64,000 bases of DNA from Bifidobacterium saimiriisciurei (GTDB lineage Bacteria; Actinomycetota; Actinomycetes; Actinomycetales; Bifidobacteriaceae): positions 62,001 to 126,000 of the forward strand of contig NZ_WHZU01000005.1 in the NCBI RefSeq assembly GCF_010667655.1, in the 5' to 3' direction. Of the stretch, positions 9,163-15,496 are shown in pieces (the first letter of the stretch is position 1; the number at the start of each line of letters is the position of its first letter). The position numbers were made by a program, and so were the translations under genes. The notes beneath the pieces were generated by a model. The model saw only the letters and a list, made by a program, of their open reading frames with translations, had not been told where the DNA came from and did no database searches.

Positions 9163-9522
9163 ATGCCTGCCTATGACAAACGCAATGTCGCAAAAGCCCG
9201 AAATCTTCGTAAGGCCATGACACCATGGGAACGCAAACTTTGGCATGGATATTTACGTAACCGTCCCGAACATTTTCGGAGACAAAAACCAATCGGGCCT
9301 TATATCGTTGATTTCAGCTGCAACGACGCCAAGCTGGTAATCGAACTTGATGGGGGCGGACATTACACGGCCGAGCAACAGACGTATGACCAAGAACGAA
9401 CGGCGTTTCTGAACGCCAAGGATTTTACGGTCCTGCGCTTCACCAATATCGACATCGACAGGAATTTTGAAGGTGTATGCGCAGTGATTGGCCGAGAACT
9501 CGAACGACGAAGGAAACACTAG
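9163..9522 (+). CDS. DUF559 (Vsr/restriction-like) endonuclease-domain protein
   Basis: A 119-residue protein of the DUF559 family, which has the PD-(D/E)XK-like fold related to very short patch repair nucleases; no activity is established for this branch. Seen: RNLRKAMTPWERKLWHGYLR, then FRRQKPIGPYIVDFSCNDAKLVIELDGGGH, where the Asp-x-Glu-Leu-Asp core supplies metal ligands, and the ERTAFLNAKDFTVLRFTN strand. ATG at 9163 gives the standard N-terminus. Base composition is clearly lower in GC than the neighbours, suggesting transfer. The gene sits alone between inverted copies of a two-hairpin repeat, the arrangement of a repeat-associated mobile nuclease (compare REP elements with their RAYT transposase), though a mobilising role is inference. 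Confidence 0.88.
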   Translation: MPAYDKRNVAKARNLRKAMTPWERKLWHGYLRNRPEHFRRQKPIGPYIVDFSCNDAKLVIELDGGGHYTAEQQTYDQERTAFLNAKDFTVLRFTNIDIDRNFEGVCAVIGRELERRRKH

Positions 9523-9534
9523 CCACTTCGGAAT

Positions 9535-9593
9535 CAACTCCCCTCAGTCAGGCTACGCCTGACAGCTCCCCTCGATCTTCGAGGGGAGCCAAC
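9535..9593 (-). repeat. two-hairpin repeat element, right copy flanking DUF559 gene
   Basis: Same architecture as the 9055 copy but inverted: CAACTCCCCTCAGT (9535-9548), a GTCAGGC/GCCTGAC hairpin with loop TAC, and then a GCTCCCCTCGA/TCGAGGGGAGC-type hairpin ending near 9590. Its inner 14 bases are the exact reverse complement of 9093-9106 on the other side of the gene. The small hairpin differs in sequence from the left copy but keeps its pairing, so the structure is conserved by compensatory change. Confidence 0.85.
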
Positions 9594-9617
9594 GAGATGA
9601 CACGTCTCAGACACCCG

Positions 9618-9669
9618 GCTCCCCTCATGATTGAGGGGAGCTGTCCGCGAAGCGGACTGAGGGGAGTTG
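9618..9669 (+). repeat. two-hairpin repeat element, third copy
   Basis: Nearly identical to the 9055 copy, in the same orientation: GCTCCCCTCA/TGAGGGGAGC arms (9618-9627 and 9632-9641) with loop TGAT, GTCCGC/GCGGAC hairpin (9643-9648 and 9652-9657) and the TGAGGGGAGTTG third arm (9658-9669). Confidence 0.85.
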
Positions 9670-9685
9670 ACCCCGGTTCAGCGCG

Positions 9686-9725
9686 AATCAGGCGTTACGA
9701 CTGGCTGACGAACTGGCCACTGCGG
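9686..9725 (-). pseudogene. relic of a second galK 3' end
   Basis: Read on the minus strand this segment gives the C-terminal peptide AVASSSASRNA followed by a stop, the same as the end of the intact galK at 9861. The match is 11 identical bases (9686-9696), a 10-base stretch of mostly synonymous changes, and 19 identical bases (9707-9725). It is cut off from any galactokinase body. The mostly synonymous difference points to recombination with a diverged galK allele or an insertion that carried a gene end, not to a recent local duplication. Confidence 0.65.
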
Positions 9726-9860
9726 TCCCGCAATCATGGACGGCCTGAAAGGCCGACTCAACCTTGGAGGTTGCCTTTCGCGGGAAAGACAACCTCTCCG
9801 CAGCGGCCCTGCACAGTCCACCGGACTGTGCAGCCCATGCTTACCGTCGTAGCGCTCTAA
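9726..9860. other. noncoding spacer with two hairpins next to galK
   Basis: The spacer has a compound stem GAAAGGC...GCCTTTC around a CAACC/GGTTG inner stem (about 9748-9781) and a perfect CTGCACAGTCC-ACC-GGACTGTGCAG hairpin at 9809-9833. The latter is 28 bases past the galK stop on the minus strand, so it may be the terminator of the gal operon. No gene is seen. Confidence 0.55.
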
Positions 9861-11108
9861 TCAGGCGTTGCGCGACGCGGACGAACTGGCCACTGCGGCC
9901 ATTGCGCGCGGGGCGTGGAAGCCGCGGCGGGCGAATTCGTCGGCGATCTTCTGCGCGATCTCCTCGCTCTTTCCCTCGTCGACCAACGCGATGATGGAGC
10001 CGCCGAAGCCGCCACCGGTCATGCGGGCGCCGTAGGCGCCGTTGCGGCGGGCCACGTCGACGGCCACGTCAAGCTCGGGCACGGTCACCTCGTAATCGAC
10101 GGCCAGTGAATCATGCGAGGCGTTGAACAGGCGGCCGGCCTCCTCGATGTCGTTGTCGGCGAACGCGTGCACGAAGCTGCGCACACGCTCGATCTCGGTG
10201 ACGACGTGGCGCACGCGCTTCTTCATGATTTCGTCCGGCAGGGCGTCCAGCGTCTCCTTGAGCGCCTGGAACGGGTCGCCGGCCTTCATGATGCCGTCGG
10301 CGCAGTAGCGCAGGTTCGGCACCTTGAGAATCTCGGCGGCCTTCTCGCACGTGGCGCGGCGCTCGGCGTACTGGCCGTCGTTGAGCTGATGCGGCGCCTG
10401 CGTGTCGAGCGCCAGCAGTTCGAGCTTGTTGGCCTTCAGGTCGAACGCCTGCTGCGAGACGTTCTCCAGCGGCGTGAGCTCGGGACGGCAGTCGAGCAGC
10501 AGCGCCTTGTTCTCCTCGCAGCGCATGGACGCGTTCTGGTCGAGTCCGCCGGTGGAGGCGCCGGCCATCTCGTTCTCCGACCTGATGGCGGCGTTGATGA
10601 GCGTCACGCGACCGGCATCGGACTGGCCGTAGCCGAGGCCGTACACGTCGTCCAGGGCCAGGGCGGTGGAGCAGGTCATGGCGGCGGACGAGCTCAGGCC
10701 GGAACCGAGCGGCACGCAGGAGACGAACGCGGCATCGAAGCCACGCACGTTGAAGCCCTTCTCACGCAGCGCCCAGGCCACGCCGATCGGGTAGGCGCCC
10801 CAGCCGTCGACGCCGCGCGCCTCGAGCCCGTCGAGTTCGGCGGTCGTCACTTCGTCGGGGCTGATTTCGGAGACCACGCGCGCGGTCGTGTCGGTACGCG
10901 GCTTCAGCGCGATGTACGTGCGGTGCGGCAGCGCGATCGGCAGACACAGGCCGGCGTTGTAGTCCGTATGCTCGCCGATGAGGTTCACACGTCCGGGGGC
11001 GCTCCACACGCCTTCGGGCTTCTCACCGTATGTTTTCTCGAACAGTTCCGTAACGCGCGCAACACCCTCGTCCGCCTCGATCGGAGCGATGAATTCTACC
11101 TGAGCCAT
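9861..11108 (-). CDS. galK: galactokinase
   Basis: GalK phosphorylates alpha-D-galactose to galactose 1-phosphate, the first committed Leloir step. The 415-residue protein has the galactokinase signature GRVNLIGEHTDYNAG (residues 39-53), the GHMP kinase ATP motif PLGSGLSSSAA (133-143) and a C-terminal MTGGGFGGSIIAL motif. The ATG at 11108 is preceded by AAGGAG at a normal distance; upstream in-frame starts are less likely. It is the last gene of a minus-strand deoR-galT-galK cluster, separated from galT by 290 bases that hold a repeat element and a possible internal promoter. Confidence 0.97.
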   Translation of the reverse strand: MAQVEFIAPIEADEGVARVTELFEKTYGEKPEGVWSAPGRVNLIGEHTDYNAGLCLPIALPHRTYIALKPRTDTTARVVSEISPDEVTTAELDGLEARGVDGWGAYPIGVAWALREKGFNVRGFDAAFVSCVPLGSGLSSSAAMTCSTALALDDVYGLGYGQSDAGRVTLINAAIRSENEMAGASTGGLDQNASMRCEENKALLLDCRPELTPLENVSQQAFDLKANKLELLALDTQAPHQLNDGQYAERRATCEKAAEILKVPNLRYCADGIMKAGDPFQALKETLDALPDEIMKKRVRHVVTEIERVRSFVHAFADNDIEEAGRLFNASHDSLAVDYEVTVPELDVAVDVARRNGAYGARMTGGGFGGSIIALVDEGKSEEIAQKIADEFARRGFHAPRAMAAVASSSASRNA

Positions 11109-11303
11109 GATTCTCCTTCCTTGCAGCATGGCCGCCATACCCGAGCATATGGTGTTCGCCGGCAATGCACCATACCGTTCTCGAACAGATTTTGTTTAGG
11201 TATGTTAAGTTTTGTTCGCTTAATGAACAAGTATAGTCACAATAGCCGTAAAACCGCAATCCACGGCGCGTGATTCGCCAGAGACCGACGAAGCATCGAA
11301 CCG
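11109..11303 (-). promoter_or_regulatory. AT-rich upstream region of galK with inverted repeat
   Basis: The region between galK and the repeat contains an AT-rich stretch (11190-11240) unlike its surroundings. A TTGTTC-GCTTAAT-GAACAA inverted repeat lies at 11212-11230. It may be an operator or promoter giving galK expression separate from galT, possibly bound by the cluster's DeoR-type protein. No binding site of that protein is known to me. Confidence 0.4.
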
Positions 11304-11356
11304 ACTCCCCCTCAGTCCGGCCATGCCGGACGGCTCCCCTCGATCATGAGGGGAGC
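11304..11356 (-). repeat. two-hairpin repeat element, copy between galK and galT
   Basis: Same family and orientation as the 9535 copy: ACTCCCC(C)TCA, GTCCGGC-CAT-GCCGGAC hairpin (11315-11331), then GCTCCCCTC...GAGGGGAGC (11333-11341 and 11348-11356). The small-hairpin sequence again differs from other copies but pairs perfectly. It lies inside the galT-galK transcription unit and would be transcribed. Confidence 0.85.
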
Positions 11357-11398
11357 CAGAACATCTCCCAAGCGTCGGCCGACGCGTGCGAACGATGA

Positions 11399-12646
11399 CT
11401 ATGCGATGTCGATGGGGCCGAGCTCATGGAACCGCTTGGCGATGAGCTCCGGCGTGGTGTCGGAGATCCATGCGGCCATGCCCGATTCGGAGCCGGCGAG
11501 GTACTTGATCTTGTTCGCGGCGCGGCGGAACGAGAAGAACTGCAGGTTCAGACGGTAGTGCGCGCGGCGCGGGTCGTGCACCGGGGCCTGATGCCACGCG
11601 GCGATGTACGGCAGGTCCATGCCCTTGCCGTCGCCCTTGTCGAAGAACGCGTTGCCGCGCTTCAGAAGCGTGGAGTACATCTGGGCGAGGTCCCAGCGCT
11701 CCTGGTCGTTGAGCTCGTCGAGCGTGAGCACGTCGCGCACCGGCGCCACATGCACCTCCAATGGCCAGCGGGCCGCGGCCGGCACGTAGGCCACCCAGCT
11801 GTGGTTGCGCATGACCACGCGCTCCTTGGCGTCCAGCTCGGCGTTCATGAGGTCCTTGAGCAGGTTGCCGCCGGTTTTCTCGAAGTACGCCTCGGTGTGC
11901 TTGAGCTCGGCCTCCATCTTCGGCGCGATGAACGGGTAGCAGTACACCTGGCCGTGCGGGTGGGCCAGCGAGACTCCGATCTCCTGGCCGTGGTTCTCGA
12001 ACGGGAAGATCTGCTCGATGCCGTCCATGGCGGAGATCTCGGCGGTGCGGAACGCCCACGCCTCCACGACCGTGCGCAGTCGCGAGACCGGCAGGTCGGC
12101 GGGCAGGCCGTGCTCGTTCGGGTCGAAGCAGATGACCTCGCAGCGGCCGGCCGCCATCTTCTTCTCCCACAGCGGGTTGCCGTCCACGTAGGTCACGTCC
12201 TCGGAGCGGCCGGGCACGCGCACCATGGAGGGAAAGCGGTTCTCGAACACGACGACGTTGTAGTCGGTGTCGGGCACCTCGCCGTCCTGATACGGGTCGC
12301 CGGGCTTGCGCGCGGCCAGCGGGTTGCCCTTGGCGGTGGCGCCGGGGCCGGCGGTGATCGGACGGTTCATACGCGCGGTGGCCATGGGGATCCAGTCGCC
12401 GGTCAGCGGATCGCGGCGCATCTCGGGGGCGGCGTACGGCACCTCCTCGCCGGCGGCGTTCAGCTGGTTGCTGAAGCGGTAGGCCAGCGGACGCGGGTCG
12501 TTGAGCTCGCGGGTCTTGGCACCGGAGACGTATTCCGGGTCGTCGTCGAGATAGAAGAAGTCACGTCCGTCGGCAAGCTTCGTCGGCGTGATGCGGATAT
12601 GCTCCTTTGCATAGTCTCCGGGCACATACTGGGTGAATTCAGCCAT
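11399..12646 (-). CDS. galT: galactose-1-phosphate uridylyltransferase
   Basis: GalT exchanges UMP between UDP-glucose and galactose 1-phosphate in the Leloir pathway. The 415-residue protein carries the nucleotidyl-transfer SLAHPHGQVYCYP motif near residue 225, in which the second histidine of HPH forms the uridylylated intermediate, as well as RRDPLTGDWIPMATARMNRP near the N-terminus (typical of class I enzymes). The start codon lies two bases beyond the stop of the DeoR gene, so the two genes are translationally close; the GGAAAGAGA ribosome site is inside the deoR end. The product feeds galK's substrate chain. Confidence 0.96.
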   Translation of the reverse strand: MAEFTQYVPGDYAKEHIRITPTKLADGRDFFYLDDDPEYVSGAKTRELNDPRPLAYRFSNQLNAAGEEVPYAAPEMRRDPLTGDWIPMATARMNRPITAGPGATAKGNPLAARKPGDPYQDGEVPDTDYNVVVFENRFPSMVRVPGRSEDVTYVDGNPLWEKKMAAGRCEVICFDPNEHGLPADLPVSRLRTVVEAWAFRTAEISAMDGIEQIFPFENHGQEIGVSLAHPHGQVYCYPFIAPKMEAELKHTEAYFEKTGGNLLKDLMNAELDAKERVVMRNHSWVAYVPAAARWPLEVHVAPVRDVLTLDELNDQERWDLAQMYSTLLKRGNAFFDKGDGKGMDLPYIAAWHQAPVHDPRRAHYRLNLQFFSFRRAANKIKYLAGSESGMAAWISDTTPELIAKRFHELGPIDIA

Positions 12647-12648
12647 TG

Positions 12649-13452
12649 CTATTCTCTTTCCTTGTCGGTGTCGCCCTGGGAGGCCAGGACGAGTTGTTTC
12701 ACCAGATCCTTCGCCTGTTCGGCGTATTCGCGGCTCAGCCCGTCATCGGTGATGAGCACGTCGATGGAATCGAAGCTCGCGAACATGGAGAGCGACGTGT
12801 TGTCCCACTTGGTGTGGTCGGCCAGCACGATCTTGCGGTCGGCGATGTTGATGAGCGCCGCGTCGGTGGCCGATTCGAGCGAGTTCGGCGTCAGGAAGCC
12901 CCTGGGCATCGACACGGAGTGTGTGCCGAGGAACAGCGTGTTGACGCGCAGCGACGAGATCACCTTGTCGGCGATGGGGCCGACCAGCGAGTTCGAACGG
13001 GTGAGCACGCCGCCGGTGACGATGACCTCGGCGTCCTTGTTCTCCATGGCCTGCACGAGCTCGGCCACGGGGATGGAGTTGGTGAGGATGGTGATGCCCG
13101 ACGAGTTCTCGCTTTCCAGCAGATGCTGGGCGAACACGTAGGCGGTCGTGCCGCCGCCGATGGCGATCACGTCGCCCGGGGAGACGTAGTTGATGGCACT
13201 GCGCGCGATGGCGTCCTTGAGGCCGATGTCCATTTGCGATTTCACGGAGAACAGCGGTTCCGCAAGCAGTGTGCTGGTCGTCACCGCACCGCCGTGAACG
13301 CGCTTGAGCAGACCTTTATCCGCCAGCTCCGCAATATCTCGACGGATCGTCATTGATGAGACGCCGAGTTCCTTGCTCAGTGCGGTAATGCGTACGGCCC
13401 CGCGGGTGCGGAGCCTACTCAATATCACATGCTGTCGTTGTGAGGAAATCAT
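12649..13452 (-). CDS. DeoR/GlpR-type transcriptional regulator of the gal genes
   Basis: A 267-residue sugar-responsive repressor-type protein. The N-terminal winged helix contains VRITALSKELGVSSMTIRRDIAELADKGLLKRVHGG; the C-terminal DeoRC domain has the sugar-phosphate binding-type GGGTTAYVFAQ and NTLFLGTHSVS segments. Start at 13452 (MISSQRQ) is chosen; an upstream in-frame start at 13470 is unlikely because the promoter -10 box falls at 13459-13464. It is first in the deoR-galT-galK cluster and probably controls it in response to a galactose-pathway phosphate, by analogy with family members. Confidence 0.9.
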   Translation of the reverse strand: MISSQRQHVILSRLRTRGAVRITALSKELGVSSMTIRRDIAELADKGLLKRVHGGAVTTSTLLAEPLFSVKSQMDIGLKDAIARSAINYVSPGDVIAIGGGTTAYVFAQHLLESENSSGITILTNSIPVAELVQAMENKDAEVIVTGGVLTRSNSLVGPIADKVISSLRVNTLFLGTHSVSMPRGFLTPNSLESATDAALINIADRKIVLADHTKWDNTSLSMFASFDSIDVLITDDGLSREYAEQAKDLVKQLVLASQGDTDKERE

Positions 13453-13458
13453 AGTAAC

Positions 13459-13488
13459 ATTATCGCACACAACTACTCAAAAAGTAAA
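13459..13488 (-). promoter_or_regulatory. promoter of the deoR-galT-galK operon, possibly leaderless
   Basis: On the minus strand a TTTACT -35 box (complement of 13483-13488) is followed after 18 bases by GATAAT (complement of 13459-13464). Initiation would fall at or just before the ATG at 13452, so the mRNA may have no leader. An overlapping AACATTATCGCACA-like stretch could be the regulator's site. Confidence 0.5.
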
Positions 13489-13489
13489 A

Positions 13490-14398
13490 TCAAATGAACA
13501 TGCGGCGTATTCCCCATTGCGTCACCCGCGCCATGGCCTCCACCACGATCGCCGAACTCATCTTCGACACCCCGCGGGCACGCTGCACGAACGTGATGGG
13601 CAGCTCGCGGATCACGCCGCCCGCCGCGACGACATGCCTCGTCATGTCGATCTGGAACACGTATCCGCCCGATTCGACGTCGGCGAAGTCGATGCGGCGC
13701 AGCATCGACGCATGATAGGCGCGGAACCCGGCGGTCATATCGAACACGCGGATGCCCAGCATCGTGCGCGCGTACCACGAACCACCCCGGGAGATGAGGT
13801 CGCGATACCACGGCCAGTTCTCCATCCTCCCGCCGGGCACGCGACGCGAGCCGATGACCAGGTCGACGTCCGGCTCGCGGCACGACAGCGCCACCAGCCG
13901 CGCCAGATCCCGAGGACGATGCGAGCCGTCCATGTCCATCTCGCAGATCACGTCGTAGCCATGGTCGAGCGCCCAGGTGAAACCGGCCAGATACGCCGGC
14001 CCAAGACCGTTCTTCTCCCTGCGATGCAGCACATGGACGCGGCCGTCCCCCTCGGCCATCGCATCGGCCAGCCGCCCCGTGCCGTCGGGAGAATTGTCGT
14101 CGACGACCAGCACATGCACCTGCGGGCAGTGCCTGAACACCCCGCCGACGGTCGTCTCGAGGTTCTCCCGTTCGTTATAGGTCGGCATCACCACCAGAAC
14201 GGACGGCGACGCCGGCCATGCCGCGGCGCCGGCCGTCCCGTTCGTCTTCGCGGCCCCCACGCCGTTCGCCGCCATGTCCGTCTTCGTCACGTCCGACGTC
14301 GCGACATTCGACGTCGTATCCGCATCCACCGTACTGTTCGCGTCCGCCACTGCGCACGTCCTTTCATCATCCGTCGAGACCGTCCGGCATTCAAGCAT
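13490..14398 (-). CDS. polyprenol-phosphate mannosyl/glycosyltransferase (GT2)
   Basis: A family-2 glycosyltransferase resembling dolichol/polyprenol-phosphate mannose synthases, which make lipid-linked sugar donors at the membrane for glycans or lipoglycans. The catalytic part starts at SVLVVMPTYNERENLE, then HVLVVDDNSPDGTGRLADAM, CEMDMDGSHRPRDLARL with the metal-binding DxD, GSRRVPGG and the QIDMTRHVVAAGGVIRELPI C-terminal part. There are no obvious membrane helices. The N-terminal 60 or so residues are low-complexity Thr/Asp/Ala-rich, so the start is uncertain: ATG at 14398 is taken, but 14551 and later starts are possible. The gene is divergent to crp. Confidence 0.85.
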   Translation of the reverse strand: MLECRTVSTDDERTCAVADANSTVDADTTSNVATSDVTKTDMAANGVGAAKTNGTAGAAAWPASPSVLVVMPTYNERENLETTVGGVFRHCPQVHVLVVDDNSPDGTGRLADAMAEGDGRVHVLHRREKNGLGPAYLAGFTWALDHGYDVICEMDMDGSHRPRDLARLVALSCREPDVDLVIGSRRVPGGRMENWPWYRDLISRGGSWYARTMLGIRVFDMTAGFRAYHASMLRRIDFADVESGGYVFQIDMTRHVVAAGGVIRELPITFVQRARGVSKMSSAIVVEAMARVTQWGIRRMFI

Positions 14399-14588
14399 CA
14401 CACATTCGCCGACGACACGACAGTGTATCGGTTTCCAATTTTTTTCGCGGCACACGCCCGCCGCCGCCATCCGCCGTTTCCCTACGGAACAACCGGATTC
14501 ACGACACGCAGCCGACGACGACTCGCGACGCCCGTCGTTGTGACGCTTCACATTTTCGCACGCGTATCATGAACCCCGCGCTAAACTA

Positions 14589-14646
14589 GACACTCTAGGT
14601 GTCGATTTCTGTCCAGGGACAACGAAGCACGGAGGTGAGGACCCTA
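14589..14646 (+). promoter_or_regulatory. crp leader with inverted repeat and strong ribosome site
   Basis: GACAC-TCTAG-GTGTC (14589-14603) is a perfect interrupted palindrome, and a TAAACT -10-like box (14582-14587) lies just upstream, so the palindrome overlaps the expected start of transcription. It could be a self-regulatory site. A GGAGGTGAGG Shine-Dalgarno at 14631-14640 decides the GTG start of crp at 14647 over an upstream in-frame GTG at 14599. Confidence 0.45.
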
Positions 14647-15363
14647 GTGATCCACGAAGCCAATGAGTTGGAGGATCAACGCGACGCTCTTCTGCACACC
14701 GCCCTCTTCAAGCAGGTGCGTCCTGAGGAAGCCGACTTGCTGCTACCCCATCTTCAGCGCCGGTATTGCGTGAAGGGCGACACGATCTTCCGCGAGGGCG
14801 ATACCGACCACCGTCTGTATCTGTTGGAGACCGGACGGGTCAAGCTGATTCGCGAATCCAGCGACCATCGCATCCATCTGCTGAGCATCCACGGCCGCGG
14901 CGAGGTGCTCGGCGAGATTCCCGTGTTCGACCCGACCGGCGGCCCGCGTACCGCGTCCGCCATCGTGATGACCAACGGCACCGTCGTCTCCTCGCTGGAG
15001 CGCAGCGCCATCTTCGCATGGCTGGACGAGCATCCGCGCGTGGCCATCGACATGCTGCAGGTGATGGGCAACCGCGCCCGGCTCAACAACGAGCGCATCA
15101 CCGACCTCGTGTTCGCCGACGTCCCCGGACGTCTCGCGAAGACGCTCATCGACCTGGCGCAGCGGTTCGGCGAGCCGAGCGAGGACGGCCTCGTGGTGCC
15201 GCACGACCTGACGCAGGAGGAGATGGCCCAGCTGGTCGGCGCCTCGCGCGAGACCGTGAACAAGGCGCTGATGGAGTTCACCCAGCGCGGCTGGATCTCC
15301 CGCAAGGGCCGCACCATCATCATCTACCAACCTGGAAAGCTCATCCGTCGCGCACACCAATAA
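14647..15363 (+). CDS. Crp/Fnr-family transcriptional regulator
   Basis: A 238-residue regulator with an N-terminal cyclic-nucleotide-binding-type beta-roll (FKQVRPEEADLLLPHLQRR, KGDTIFREGDTDHRLYLLETG, HGRGEVLGEIPVFDPTGGPRTASA) and C-terminal winged helix (LTQEEMAQLVGASRETVNKALMEF). It resembles actinobacterial GlxR/Crp proteins that bind cAMP and control carbon metabolism globally. Whether it binds cAMP cannot be told, since no adenylate cyclase is seen here. It stands upstream of the PBP gene, with 133 bases between. Confidence 0.93.
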   Translation: MIHEANELEDQRDALLHTALFKQVRPEEADLLLPHLQRRYCVKGDTIFREGDTDHRLYLLETGRVKLIRESSDHRIHLLSIHGRGEVLGEIPVFDPTGGPRTASAIVMTNGTVVSSLERSAIFAWLDEHPRVAIDMLQVMGNRARLNNERITDLVFADVPGRLAKTLIDLAQRFGEPSEDGLVVPHDLTQEEMAQLVGASRETVNKALMEFTQRGWISRKGRTIIIYQPGKLIRRAHQ

Positions 15364-15496
15364 ATGATGTGCCACGCGGCGGAGCCGCAGCATTTCGGCC
15401 CCGCCGCCTCCATGGAATTCCCAGCGAATCCCCATGGAATGGCAGTGCTGTGGAGATTGCATGCCCAGCGGTAAAAGGTAGAGTCGGCATTTTACA

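Noticed and set aside
14589..14603. canonical CRP site (TGTGA-N6-TCACA) before crp
   Set aside because: The palindrome there is GACAC-TCTAG-GTGTC, which does not fit the CRP consensus; kept only as an unassigned operator-like site.
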